DNA of 64,000 nucleotides, from the NCBI GenBank assembly GCA_016182975.1, contig JACPFJ010000026.1:91132-155131 (forward strand). The letters run 5' to 3'. Numbering within the stretch: position 1 is the first letter of the stretch; every line of letters begins with the position of its first letter. The position numbers were made by a program, and so were the translations under genes. This DNA comes from Deltaproteobacteria bacterium. GTDB taxonomy: Bacteria > Desulfobacterota > Desulfuromonadia > Geobacterales > Pseudopelobacteraceae. The notes beneath the pieces are model-generated. The model was given only the letters and a program-made list of their open reading frames with translations, did no database searches and was not told the DNA's origin. This document shows positions 35,355-44,052 of the stretch, one piece after another.

Positions 35355-36686
35355 TTAGGGTTGGAATGTGTGGACCAGGTACAGGGATATGATCGGGAAG
35401 AATAGCAGCAAGGCGATGCGCACAAAATCGGACATAAGGAACGGGATGACCCCCTTGAAGGTCTCTTTCAGAGGAACGTCCTTGGCCAGGCGGTTGATGA
35501 TGTAGACGTTCATCCCCACCGGCGGGTGCACCAGGCCGATCTCCACCACCATCAGGGCCAGGATGCCGAACCAGATGGATTTGTCGGCGGCGGCCATGCC
35601 CCAGAAATCCAGCCCCATCACGATCGGGTAGAAGATGGGGATGGTGAGCAGGATCATGGCCAGCGAATCCATCACGCAACCGAGGAAGATGTAGATCAGG
35701 AGGATCATGATCATGACGAGCAGCGGGGAGAGGCCGCAGTTTTGCACCCAGGTGGCCAGCTCGGTCGGCATCTGCGACACGGCCAGGCCGGTGTTCAGCA
35801 TGTCCGCGCCGAGCAGCACCAGGAAGATCATGGCGGTGGCCTGGGCCGTGCCGACAGCGCTTTCGATGATGCCTTTCCAGCGCATGCCGCCGGTCGTAAC
35901 GGCGAGGATGCCGCAGGCCGCCGCGCCGATTGCCGCCGCCTCGGTGGGGTTGGTCCAGCCGCCGTAGATGCCGACGATGACCACCAGGAACACGATCAGC
36001 ACGGGCGTGACCAGCAGCAGGCTGCGAATCCGCTCGGACCAGGGTACGCGGGGCCCGGCGGGTCCGGCGGCGGGATTGATGGTGGTGAGGATTTTTACCA
36101 CGATCATGTAGCCGGACATGGCGATGAGGCCCGGCACGACCGCCGCCATGAAGAGCTTGCCGATCGATTCCTGGGTCAGGATGGCGTAGATAACCAGCGG
36201 CACCGAGGGGGGGATCATGATGCCGAGGGTTCCCCCGGCGGCAAGCGCTCCGGTGGCGAGCGAGCCGGAATATTTGAAGCGGCGCAGCTCAGGAAGGGCG
36301 ACCTGACCCATGGTGGCTGCGGTGGCGAGCGAAGAGCCGCAGATCGCGCCGAAGCCGGCGCAGGCCCCGATGGCCGCCATGGCGATGCCGCCCCTCATAT
36401 GTCCTATGAAGGCGCTGACACAGCGAAACAGCGCGCTGCTCAGGCCGCCATGGGTGGCGAACTGCCCCATCAGCAAAAAGAGCGGGATCACGACCAGGTC
36501 GTAATTCGACAGGCGGGCGTAGGCGAGGTTCTTGAGACTGGCCAAAACCGGCTGCAACTCGCCTCCCGTGAGATAATAGTAGCCGCCGGCGCCGACCGTG
36601 AACATGGCGATGCCTATCGGGATGCGCACCACCAGGAGCACCATCAGGATGCCGAACATGATGAAACCGATTTGTGTGCCGCTCAT
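35355..36686 (-). CDS. dctM: TRAP transporter large permease DctM
   Basis: 443 residues from the ATG of MSGTQIGFIM after GGAGGACACA, overlapping the dctQ stop as ATGA. About twelve membrane segments. DctM features are GACAGFGAICGSSLATAATM, GALAAGGTLGIMIPPSVPLV and a C-terminal GLVHPPVGMNVYIINRL. It carries the substrate-sodium translocation path. It is the only DctM gene in the window, although four binding proteins are encoded. Confidence 0.96.
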   Translation of the reverse strand: MSGTQIGFIMFGILMVLLVVRIPIGIAMFTVGAGGYYYLTGGELQPVLASLKNLAYARLSNYDLVVIPLFLLMGQFATHGGLSSALFRCVSAFIGHMRGGIAMAAIGACAGFGAICGSSLATAATMGQVALPELRRFKYSGSLATGALAAGGTLGIMIPPSVPLVIYAILTQESIGKLFMAAVVPGLIAMSGYMIVVKILTTINPAAGPAGPRVPWSERIRSLLLVTPVLIVFLVVIVGIYGGWTNPTEAAAIGAAACGILAVTTGGMRWKGIIESAVGTAQATAMIFLVLLGADMLNTGLAVSQMPTELATWVQNCGLSPLLVMIMILLIYIFLGCVMDSLAMILLTIPIFYPIVMGLDFWGMAAADKSIWFGILALMVVEIGLVHPPVGMNVYIINRLAKDVPLKETFKGVIPFLMSDFVRIALLLFFPIISLYLVHTFQP

Positions 36687-37234
36687 TGTGTCCTCCATAT
36701 AGCCAGGCGCAGCATATGGCCGCACATGTAAAAACCGGCGAGCGCCATCAGGATAAAACCGGGCACCATGAGCGCCTGCGGAATCCATACGGGCCAGGCC
36801 AAAATTGCGGAGGTCTCTCCGGCCTCCTTGAGAGACATTGCCCCTGCTCCGGTACGCCAGGCGATCAATACCGCGAACAGGCCGACCATCAGCGAGCCGA
36901 AGGCATCAAGAAACGCCACCCTGTGCGGGGCCATGTTGTGGGTGAAAAAATCGACCTTGATATCGCCGTGGATCAGATGGCAATAGGCAAAGAAACTCGA
37001 CAACGCGAAGGCCGAGCACATTTGCAGCATCTCCACGTCTCCCGGCACCGCAAAGCTGAACAGCTTGCGGCCGACAACGGAAACGAGCGACATCAAGACC
37101 AGCGCCACAAAAATCAGCCCGCCCGTGAGGGCGAAAAACCTGGACACCTTCAACAGAAAATTACCTAATGGTCCAAACGCATCCGACGTGGTAAACGGAT
37201 CGTAGGACAAGCGTTCTTCGCGTTCTTCGCTCAT
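36683..37234 (-). CDS. dctQ: TRAP transporter small permease DctQ
   Basis: 183 residues with four membrane segments, the usual DctQ pattern, and the family-like region VGRKLFSFAVPGDVEMLQMC. RBS CGGAGGAAGATC-ATG. First gene of the dctQ-dctM-dctP3 operon, following a ~230-bp leader after the TTGACA/GGTACY-type promoter. A 62-codon minus-strand ORF in that leader (37285-37473) has no clear RBS and is not called as a gene. Confidence 0.92.
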   Translation of the reverse strand: MSEEREERLSYDPFTTSDAFGPLGNFLLKVSRFFALTGGLIFVALVLMSLVSVVGRKLFSFAVPGDVEMLQMCSAFALSSFFAYCHLIHGDIKVDFFTHNMAPHRVAFLDAFGSLMVGLFAVLIAWRTGAGAMSLKEAGETSAILAWPVWIPQALMVPGFILMALAGFYMCGHMLRLAIWRTQ

Positions 37235-37483
37235 GATCTTCCTCCGATGGTGATAAAGCCCTTATCCAGGGCTCGATGATTTATTTACAGCTCTTGGCAG
37301 GCACCCCGCGTGATTATTTCCACCTCCTTCCGAACAAATTGATTACCGCGACACCCTGCATTACTTTGAGGCACCGGAATCGAGCCATTGTCCCAGGCAA
37401 CGGACAGGTCAAAAACAGGATCACCTCCATATCGAGCTGTATTCCTTTTCATCCTGATCGGTTCAAACGGCATTTGGTAAATC

Positions 37484-37510
37484 AGTACTACAATGCTTAG
37501 TTATTGTCAA
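37484..37510 (-). promoter_or_regulatory. TTGACA / AGTACT promoter-operator, site 4
   Basis: The minus strand reads TTGACA, 7 bp, AGCATTGTAGTACT, followed by GATTTACC. It is a weaker version of sites 1-3 (AGCA for GGTA and one bp shorter). It is placed to drive dctQ-dctM-dctP3. Confidence 0.58.
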
Positions 37511-37899
37511 GATAAATCCGGATACGATGTTTTAATATATTTCGGCATCCGCTCGCTCGGTCGGAGGGGATGTGCGCAGCGGCTGCCGTAATATGTTTTT
37601 CCATGTTGTTTCCAGGTGTTATATGTGATGACGTTGGACAGTTGCATGCTTGAGACCTTGCAATCAGATCAGCAACGAGCCGTCATGACCCTCATTATTA
37701 AAACAGTGTTTACTTAATCGAAAAAGTGCGTGCATACGAATCTGAAAACGGCGTTTACTCGGCAATGGCGCGAAGAGATTCGGTTGAGCGCCATTGATTG
37801 AGAAGAAAGACAGGAAGGGAGATTATTCATGGGGGGAGCATTGTCCGCCAGGTTCATGCGGCCTCTGTTCCTCGCCCTGAAGCGGAGCCAAACAGGAAA
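37511..37899. other. Intergenic stretch with no recognised feature
   Basis: About 390 bp between the TRAP promoter and repeat B2. The short ORFs here lack an RBS and protein-like composition. I see no RNA gene or clear palindrome. Confidence 0.5.
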
Positions 37900-38072
37900 T
37901 TTAAACCTAAAATCGGCAGTTCCTTAACGCAAAGGTGCAAAGACGCCAAGAAAATCAGAACATTACTAAAGAAAAGCCGTTCACCAAAGAGGTGGTAGCC
38001 TTTTTTCGAACAGCCTGTTTTTACTTTGCATCTTGGCGTCTTTGCGTTTCAAATGATTTTTATAGGTTAAAT
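37900..38072. repeat. Dispersed inverted-repeat element, family B copy 2
   Basis: About 173 bp. The left end is TTTAAACCTAAAATCGGCA and the right ATGATTTTTATAGGTTAAAT. The core inverted repeat is AACGCAAAGGTGCAAAGACGCCAAG...CTTGGCGTCTTTGCGTT. The left end is the best-preserved copy of the outer end shared with family A. Confidence 0.8.
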
Positions 38073-38102
38073 GCTGTTCCAGGCGGATAAAATCCGGTTT
38101 TG

Positions 38103-38165
38103 ACGGATTTACACGGATCTAGCCGGAACAGGAGAATCTTGTCCGGTAAATCCGTGTAAATCCGT
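38103..38165. repeat. Hairpin ACGGATTTACACGGAT
   Basis: A perfect 16-bp inverted repeat (38103-38118 / 38150-38165) with an inner CCGGAACA...TTGTCCGG stem. About 40 bp past the PPOX stop on the minus strand, so it may end the hydroxylase operon transcript, but it lacks a T-run. REP-like. Confidence 0.72.
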
Positions 38166-38205
38166 ACGATGCGTGCCAAACCGGTCCCATACGGCGCCTG
38201 GTCCC

Positions 38206-38619
38206 TTATTTCTTCGGACTCCAGTCGATAAGCGGACGTGTGGACTCGATATCGAAAAAGACCGCGTACTTTACCATCTGCGCCGCCTTTTCGTTGGCGA
38301 TTTCAGCAACATGGGCCTTTACGCCGTCCAGGTTGGGGCCGTCTTTCTCCATGGAGCGCAGCTTGAGATAGACCCTGCACCCCTGGGTATTCATGGGGTT
38401 CTCATGGGGCAGCACGCTCATGAAGACGGCCCGGCCGGTCTCCAGCAGGTTCTGGGCGGTGCGGGTGTCGCCCATGGCCACGATCAGGGTCAACTCATCG
38501 GGCATGTAGGCCGAACCGAACACCGCCACATTGGGGTATCCCTTCCGGTCGGCGGTTGCGAGGACCCCGACCCGGCCGGGGGCGTTGACAAGCTCCTTGA
38601 CAGCATTGGAATCGATCAT
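38206..38619 (-). CDS. Pyridoxamine 5'-phosphate oxidase-like FMN-binding protein
   Basis: 137 residues. The split-barrel flavin-binding family pattern is GRVGVLATADRKGYPNVAVFG near the N-terminus and TRTAQNLLETGRAVFMSVLP. Its ATG overlaps the hydroxylase stop as ATGA, so it is coupled to the molybdenum hydroxylase. Possible roles are flavin reduction or redox support of that enzyme; the true function is unknown. Confidence 0.85.
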   Translation of the reverse strand: MIDSNAVKELVNAPGRVGVLATADRKGYPNVAVFGSAYMPDELTLIVAMGDTRTAQNLLETGRAVFMSVLPHENPMNTQGCRVYLKLRSMEKDGPNLDGVKAHVAEIANEKAAQMVKYAVFFDIESTRPLIDWSPKK

Positions 38620-40925
38620 CGGCCTTTTCCCTCCTGTTTTTTCTTTGCATCCAGGGCCTGCAGGACCTTCTCGGGCGTAATCGGCATCTCGGTGAAACGT
38701 ACCCCGATGGCGTCGTACACTGCATTGAATATGGCCGGAATTACCGGCTGGATCGGTCCCTCGCCGGCCTCCTTGGCCCCGAACGGGCTGTCGGGATCAT
38801 AGCTGTCGACAAAGGTGGTCCTCAACTCGGGGACGTCGGCCATGGTCGGGATCTTGTAGTCGTGCAGGGATGGATTGAGCAGCCGCCCGTCCTTTCCGAC
38901 CTTGATCTCCTCGAACAGGGCCTGCCCCATCCCCATGACAATGGAGCCTTCGACCTGTCCCTCGACGCTGACCGGGTTGATCGGCTGACCGCAGTCGCCG
39001 GCCTCTGTGACCCGCACGATGCGGACCTCGCCGGTTTCCGTATCGATATCGACCTCGGTGCACTGTGCGGAAAAGCCGTAGGTGGGACTGTGGCCTATGT
39101 TGGCGCCCTTGAAATTCCCGGTGCGCCGCGGCGGTGTGTAGTCGCCGGTGGCGGTGAGGGGACCGTGGGCGTCGATGTACTTCTCGACCACCTTCCAGAA
39201 ATCGATCTCCTTGCCTGGTTCGAAGACGGAGAAAATCTTGCCGTTTCGCGCCTCGAGCTGCCCGGGGCGCACACCGAGCTGGATGGCGGCCACCGGCATG
39301 ATCTTCTCCATGATGTTATCGGCGGCCTTGCAAACGGCGCTTCCGGCCGCCACCGTCACCCGGCTGGCAAAGGTCCCCAGATCGAAGGGGGCCAATGAGG
39401 TGTCGCCGCTGACCACATGGACGGATTCAAAAGGAAGTCCGAACTTCTCGGCGGCCATCATCCCGAGAACCGTGTCCGAGCCCTGCCCGATGTCGGTAGC
39501 GCCGCAATAGACCGTGACGCCGCTTTCGTTGTCCACGCGTATCATGGCCGAGGAGTGCGGTTTGTAGGCCATGTACAGTGTGTATGCGGTGCCGGAGATG
39601 TAATACCCGCCGGCCAGACCGATCCCCTTGCCGAAGGGGAGCTTGCCGTGCTTCTCCTTGTACCCGGAAAGCTCCACGGCCTGGTCGAGGCACTTGCGAA
39701 ATTCGCAGTGGCGTACCACCTGTCCGCTGACCGTTTCGTGGCTCAGGCCGATGGCGTTCCTCTTCTTGAGCTCGTAGGGGTTCATGCCGATGTCTATCGC
39801 AATCTGATCGAGCAGGCTCTCCAGTGCAAAGCGTGGCTGGACCCCGCCAAGACCGCGCATGGCGCCGCAGGTCGGTTTGTTGGTGTAGATCCGGCGGGCA
39901 TTAAAGCGGACGTTTTTGACATCGTAGGGGAGGTGAAGCATGGCCGCGGTATAGAAAAGGATGACAAGCCCCCATCCTCCGTAGCTGCCGCCGTCCATGG
40001 TGCCGTCATAGTCGATGGCCGTGATCATCCCGTCCTTGTCCACCCCCACCTTGACCCTCATCTCGATGGGGTGGCGGCCGCGATGCTGAAGGAACACGTC
40101 CTTGCGGGAGTAGAGGACCTTCACCGGCCTCCCGGCCTTGCGGGCGAGCAGGGCGGAGATCAACTCGTTGTTGGAGACCTCTCCCTTGCCCCCGAAGGCG
40201 CCCCCCACGCCGGTTACCTTGACATGGATGCGGTTCATCTCCATCTGGAGCACCTTTGAAAGGTGCCGGTGCAGATAATGGGGAACCTGGGTGGTGGACC
40301 AGATGAAGAGCTCGCCGTTGGTGTCGAACTTTGAAACCGCGCAGTGCGGCTCCATGAAGGCATGATTGACGTAGCTGGTCTTGAAGGTCTTTTCGAGAAC
40401 GTAATGGGAATTCCTGAAGGCCTCGTCCACATCGCCGAAATTCTGGTCGGCCTCATAGGCGATGTTGCCGGGGAAGCGGTTGTCCGCGTGGATCTTCACG
40501 GCGCCCTCGGCCATGGCCTCCTCGGGCGTGGTGTACACCGGCAGGGCCTCGTATTCGATCTCGATCAGGTCGAGGGCCTGCTCGGCCGTCTCGGCGTCCA
40601 CAGCCGCGACCGCTGCCACCGGTTCGCCGTAAAAACGCACCTTCTCATGGGCCAGGGCGTACTCGGTGGGCATCTGGGGGACGATGCCGTATTTGATCGG
40701 CGTCTCGGCCCCGATCAGAACCGCCTTGACCCCCGTCAGGGCCTCGGCCCTGGATGTGTCGATCCTGACTATCCGGCCATGGCCGATGTCGGAACGCTTG
40801 ATGCGGCCATGCAGCATCATGGGGAACTGAAGGTCGTCGGCGAACTCGTGTTCCCCCTTGACCTTTTTGGGACCGTCTTTCCTGGTGACCCCTTTTCCTA
40901 TAACATCAAAATCACGCTTGCTCAT
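38616..40925 (-). CDS. Xanthine dehydrogenase-family molybdopterin subunit
   Basis: 769 residues from the ATG after GGGGAGGGGTGCG. Molybdenum-hydroxylase large-subunit motifs are GGAFGGKGEVS, MRGLGGVQPRFALE, GATDIGQGSDTVLGM and the catalytic Glu in GAKEAGEGP. With the two genes upstream it makes a three-subunit (Mo, 2x[2Fe-2S], FAD) enzyme that hydroxylates or dehydroxylates an aromatic or N-heterocyclic substrate or its CoA ester. It overlaps the [2Fe-2S] gene by 14 bp. Distinct from the HcrA homologue at 52649; substrate unknown. Confidence 0.92.
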   Translation of the reverse strand: MSKRDFDVIGKGVTRKDGPKKVKGEHEFADDLQFPMMLHGRIKRSDIGHGRIVRIDTSRAEALTGVKAVLIGAETPIKYGIVPQMPTEYALAHEKVRFYGEPVAAVAAVDAETAEQALDLIEIEYEALPVYTTPEEAMAEGAVKIHADNRFPGNIAYEADQNFGDVDEAFRNSHYVLEKTFKTSYVNHAFMEPHCAVSKFDTNGELFIWSTTQVPHYLHRHLSKVLQMEMNRIHVKVTGVGGAFGGKGEVSNNELISALLARKAGRPVKVLYSRKDVFLQHRGRHPIEMRVKVGVDKDGMITAIDYDGTMDGGSYGGWGLVILFYTAAMLHLPYDVKNVRFNARRIYTNKPTCGAMRGLGGVQPRFALESLLDQIAIDIGMNPYELKKRNAIGLSHETVSGQVVRHCEFRKCLDQAVELSGYKEKHGKLPFGKGIGLAGGYYISGTAYTLYMAYKPHSSAMIRVDNESGVTVYCGATDIGQGSDTVLGMMAAEKFGLPFESVHVVSGDTSLAPFDLGTFASRVTVAAGSAVCKAADNIMEKIMPVAAIQLGVRPGQLEARNGKIFSVFEPGKEIDFWKVVEKYIDAHGPLTATGDYTPPRRTGNFKGANIGHSPTYGFSAQCTEVDIDTETGEVRIVRVTEAGDCGQPINPVSVEGQVEGSIVMGMGQALFEEIKVGKDGRLLNPSLHDYKIPTMADVPELRTTFVDSYDPDSPFGAKEAGEGPIQPVIPAIFNAVYDAIGVRFTEMPITPEKVLQALDAKKKQEGKGR

Positions 40926-41403
40926 CGCACCCCTCCCCGGAAAGAAGCCTGCCGGCATGTTCAACCGCTTCTATGATCTTGGCGTAACCGGTGCACCGGC
41001 ACAGGTTGCCGGCCAGCGCGGTCTTGATCTCGTCCTGGCTGGGATGGGGGTTTTCATCGAGCAGCGCCTTGGATGAAAGCACCATCCCCGGGGTACAGAA
41101 GCCGCACTGAACGGCCCCCTTGTCGATGAACGCCCTCTGTACGGGGTGCAGCTCCGATCCTCTGCTCAGCCCTTCGATGGTGGTGATGGCCTTGCCCGCG
41201 CAGGCCACGGCCAGGGTGATGCACGACAGGGTCGGCCTGCCGTCGATGAGGACGGTGCAGGCCCCGCAATCGCCGACGCCGCACCCCTTTTTCGTTCCCG
41301 ACAGGCCCACCGTCTCGCGGATCACGTCAATCAGATATGCGGCGGGGGATATCGCCACATCGAAATTTTCGCCGTTTATCTCCAGCTTGATCAGTTTTTT
41401 CAC
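40912..41403 (-). CDS. Xanthine dehydrogenase-family [2Fe-2S] subunit
   Basis: 163 residues, starting at GTG 41403 after AGGAGGGGCTAGGC; the ORF-track start lies inside the FAD gene. Eight cluster-binding Cys are seen in CGVGDCGACTVLIDG, LSC, QCGFCTPGM and NLCRCTGY. It passes electrons between the molybdenum centre and the FAD subunit. The order FAD - [2Fe-2S] - Mo differs from the hcr cluster ([2Fe-2S] - Mo - FAD). Confidence 0.95.
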   Translation of the reverse strand: MKKLIKLEINGENFDVAISPAAYLIDVIRETVGLSGTKKGCGVGDCGACTVLIDGRPTLSCITLAVACAGKAITTIEGLSRGSELHPVQRAFIDKGAVQCGFCTPGMVLSSKALLDENPHPSQDEIKTALAGNLCRCTGYAKIIEAVEHAGRLLSGEGCDEQA

Positions 41404-41405
41404 GC

Positions 41406-42296
41406 CTAGCCCCTCCTTTCGCCGATACGGTGCAGACATTCTTCCAATGCCCTGCGGGTCAATACGCCGATCACCCTGTTGCGATATTGCGCCGAGGCGC
41501 GCACGTCGTCGATGGGAGTCGCCTCCTGAACAACCCCGTCGCAGGCCGCGGCGAAGAACTCCTCGCCGATCCGCATCCCCTTGAGTTTCTGCTCCGTGAC
41601 CACGGCCCGATAGGTGACCGGCCCAACCGAACCCATGGCAAGCCGCACCTCGTTGACCGATGTGCCGTCCTCGCCGAGCTCCAGGTAGGCGCCTATGTTG
41701 AGCATGTCGATCTCCATGGCCTTTCTGAGCCCCTTGAAGCGGTAGGAAACGGCTGCCCGCGCCGGAAGGGGGGGCAGCCGGAATGCCTTGACGTACTCTC
41801 CGGTCTCCAGGGCGGTTTTGCGATAGGAGAGAAAGAAGCGGCTGATGGGGAGCGTTCGTTCTCCTCCCTGCCTTGCGATCAGCAGTTCGCAGTCGTGGGC
41901 CAGCAGGACCGGTGGGGTCTCGGCCGCCGGCGAGGCGTGGCAGATGTTGCCCGCCATGGTCGCCATCCAGCGCACCTGGTTCGAACCGAGGTTTGCAGCG
42001 GCAAAGGCCAGTGCCGGCGCGTGCTCTTTCACGAGCGGGCTCCGTTCTATCTCGGCGATCTTGGTGCCCGCCATGATCGTCACTCCCCGCACCGGATCGT
42101 AGGAGATCCCCCGCAGTTCGGGCAGGTCGGAGATGTCGATCAGGAGCCGGGGTGCCAGCAGCTTTTCCTTGATCAGAACATGCAGATCGGTGCCACCCGA
42201 CAGGATTTTTGCATCCTCCGCCTTTGCCGCATAGATGGATTCGAACTCTCTCAACGATGCAGGTTTTTCGTATTCAATCGGTTCGGAATGCATCAT
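41406..42296 (-). CDS. Xanthine dehydrogenase-family FAD-binding subunit
   Basis: 296 residues. The FAD-binding segments are AKILSGGTDLHVLIKE and ANLGSNQVRWMATMAGNICHASPAAETPP (TxGGNI-type turn, here MAGNI). It lacks the cysteine-rich loop found in the HcrB homologue, so it should carry only FAD. First gene of the FAD - [2Fe-2S] - Mo - PPOX operon. The RBS is AAAGGAGCGTA-ATG. Its upstream region is shared with the divergent HxlR regulator. Confidence 0.92.
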   Translation of the reverse strand: MMHSEPIEYEKPASLREFESIYAAKAEDAKILSGGTDLHVLIKEKLLAPRLLIDISDLPELRGISYDPVRGVTIMAGTKIAEIERSPLVKEHAPALAFAAANLGSNQVRWMATMAGNICHASPAAETPPVLLAHDCELLIARQGGERTLPISRFFLSYRKTALETGEYVKAFRLPPLPARAAVSYRFKGLRKAMEIDMLNIGAYLELGEDGTSVNEVRLAMGSVGPVTYRAVVTEQKLKGMRIGEEFFAAACDGVVQEATPIDDVRASAQYRNRVIGVLTRRALEECLHRIGERRG

Positions 42297-42443
42297 TACG
42301 CTCCTTTCAAAGGAATTACCGCGATAAATACTGAGACTTCTCGTGACAACATCGAAATGTTACTCCTGGTTCGTATTTATACATAGTTTACTTCCCGAAT
42401 TTTTTTTGCTATAAACTACGCCTATGCACCTAATAGTCAAGTA

Positions 42444-42479
42444 GGTACTATTTTTATACTGAGTACCCTTAAAGGTACC
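42444..42479. promoter_or_regulatory. GGTACT-N12-AGTACC operator between HxlR gene and hydroxylase operon
   Basis: A perfect 6-bp inverted repeat, GGTACT (42444) and AGTACC (42462), with a further GGTACC at 42474. A TATACT -10-like box for the plus strand lies inside it, and a minus-strand TTGACT lies just to its left. Family knowledge: HxlR-type regulators such as YodB bind TACT/AGTA inverted repeats. Autoregulation plus control of the divergent operon is the simple reading. Confidence 0.65.
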
Positions 42480-42507
42480 TGCAATTAAATCAAAGGGATC
42501 AAGTGTG

Positions 42508-42858
42508 ATGGAAGACAATTCTCAGTATCGGGAAAAGCTGCTTTTTCAAGGCAAGGAGTACGGTTGCTCGGTCGATGTGACTCTGGCCATTATCGGCGGG
42601 AAATGGAAACCCGCCATTCTCTGGCATCTGAAGAAGAAAACCATGCGTTTTTCGGAACTCCAGCGCAAATTTCCGGACACGACACGCAAGATGCTGACTC
42701 AGCAGTTGCGGGAACTGGAAGACCACGGCATGGTGCACCGCGAGGTCTACACCCAGGTGCCCCCGAAGGTGGAGTATTCGTTCACGGAAAAGGGGCGCAG
42801 CATCATCCCGGTCCTCGACCTGATGTATGACTGGGGAAAGGATTTTCTGAGGGAATAA
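42508..42858 (+). CDS. HxlR-family winged-helix regulator
   Basis: 116 residues from ATG 42508; GTG 42505 is an alternative, and AAGGG lies upstream. Family core: YGCSVDVTLAIIGGKWKPAI, LQRKFPDTTRKMLTQQLREL (recognition region), YTQVPPKVEYSFTEKGRSI. The conserved Cys in the N-terminal YGCSV is the one that senses electrophiles or redox state in some HxlR proteins (YodB/HypR), so quinone or redox sensing is possible. Divergent from the molybdenum hydroxylase operon. Confidence 0.93.
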   Translation: MEDNSQYREKLLFQGKEYGCSVDVTLAIIGGKWKPAILWHLKKKTMRFSELQRKFPDTTRKMLTQQLRELEDHGMVHREVYTQVPPKVEYSFTEKGRSIIPVLDLMYDWGKDFLRE

Positions 42859-42912
42859 AGTATTGCCTCAAACGGCCTTCATCACGACGCCGCCGGCAAC
42901 TCCGTAAATTCA

Positions 42913-43108
42913 TTTATCCTAAATCTGCAGACCTCACCACAGAGTCACAGAGAGCACAGAGAAATCGTTTTTAATAACAAGGCATTAGACTTTGATGTCG
43001 ATGATTTTGCCGTTCGCCTTTTTGGTTATGCATTTTTTTTCAAAAAGCTCTGTGATTACTCCGTGTTCTCTGTGACTCTGTGGTGGAAGTGCTTTTTTTA
43101 CGTTTGTT
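42913..43108. repeat. Dispersed inverted-repeat element, family A copy 3 (degraded ends)
   Basis: About 196 bp. The core inverted repeat ACCACAGAGTCACAGAGAG...CTCTGTGACTCTGTGGT is well kept, while the outer ends have drifted. It lies between HxlR and the thioesterase gene and ends ~28 bp before the thioesterase ATG, so it is part of that gene's leader or promoter region. Confidence 0.8.
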
Positions 43109-43135
43109 ACAAAACAAGATACAGGAGAAAGACAG

Positions 43136-44050
43136 ATGACCCCTATCGTTACCCACCGCAGCATGGCCAACATCTGGAATTGTGATGAAATGGGGCATAT
43201 GAACGTCCGGCAGTATATCGGCAAGGCCGATAGCGCCACGGCGCATATGGCCAACGAGTTGGGACTAGGCCCGCGCACCCTGGCACAGGACGGCCTGCTG
43301 CTCTGCACGCAGGGGCATCACGTCCGTTTTATCCGCGAGGTGCACGCCGGAACAGGGCTCTGCATCCGGACGTTGGTGGTGGAGGTTGCGGAAACTGCCA
43401 TCCGCCTCTGTCATGAGATTCGCGGAGGCGGCGATGACAGCCTGCGCGCCACGGTAACCGCTATCTGCGTGCTTATGGACGCGAACAGAGGCAGCCTTGT
43501 CCCTTTTCCGGAAGAGACCCGCAAGCGGGCCGAGCGTTTATTGCAGCCGCTCCCCCTTCATGCGGCCCCTCGCGGCCTGGCCATGACCCCCTCGAAACAC
43601 GAACCCACGCTTGCCCGGGCCACCCAACTGGGCATGACCGAGATGTTCAGGGGGACCGTGGAGCCGTCGCAATGTGACGGGAACGGTTACATGCTGCCGT
43701 CAAACGTGATCGCGTCCATCTCCGACGGGATACCCAATTTTTTCCTGGAACTGCCATCCGACCCGAATGGCCTTAAATTCGGGGGTGCGGCGCTGGAATA
43801 CCGCCTGACATACCATCGCCCCTGCCCCGTCGGGTCGCTGGTCGTCATTATGAGCGCCATGGCCGGCGTTGCCGAAAAGATCCTCCATCACGTCCACTGG
43901 ATGCTCGATGCCGAAACAGGTGAGGCCATTGCTTCGGCTCATGCAGTCAGCGTCTTTTTCGACCTTGTCGAACGCAGGGCCATCACCATGCCGGAGACGG
44001 AACGCCGTCACTACCGGTCAATGGTCATCCCTGAACTCTCCCTGACCTGA
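43136..44050 (+). CDS. Double-hotdog acyl-CoA thioesterase
   Basis: 304 residues with two 4HBT-like hotdog halves. The first (~1-135) has NCDEMGHMNVRQYIGKADSA, resembling the D-x-x-G-H-x-N motif of acyl-CoA thioesterases; the second (~165-295) has VEPSQCDGNGYMLPSNVIAS. It would hydrolyse an acyl- or aryl-CoA, perhaps to release dead-end thioesters and recover CoA. RBS AGGAGAAAGACAG-ATG. It is convergent with the AOR gene, 2 bp apart. Confidence 0.8.
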   Translation: MTPIVTHRSMANIWNCDEMGHMNVRQYIGKADSATAHMANELGLGPRTLAQDGLLLCTQGHHVRFIREVHAGTGLCIRTLVVEVAETAIRLCHEIRGGGDDSLRATVTAICVLMDANRGSLVPFPEETRKRAERLLQPLPLHAAPRGLAMTPSKHEPTLARATQLGMTEMFRGTVEPSQCDGNGYMLPSNVIASISDGIPNFFLELPSDPNGLKFGGAALEYRLTYHRPCPVGSLVVIMSAMAGVAEKILHHVHWMLDAETGEAIASAHAVSVFFDLVERRAITMPETERRHYRSMVIPELSLT

Positions 44051-44052
44051 AT

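Noticed and set aside
37285-37473. 62-aa minus-strand ORF in the dctQ leader
   Set aside because: No convincing RBS, starts within a few bases of the likely transcription start, and no family resemblance.
38616-42296. Second 4-hydroxybenzoyl-CoA reductase
   Set aside because: Its FAD subunit lacks the cysteine-rich loop that marks HcrB, so only a general molybdenum hydroxylase call is supported.
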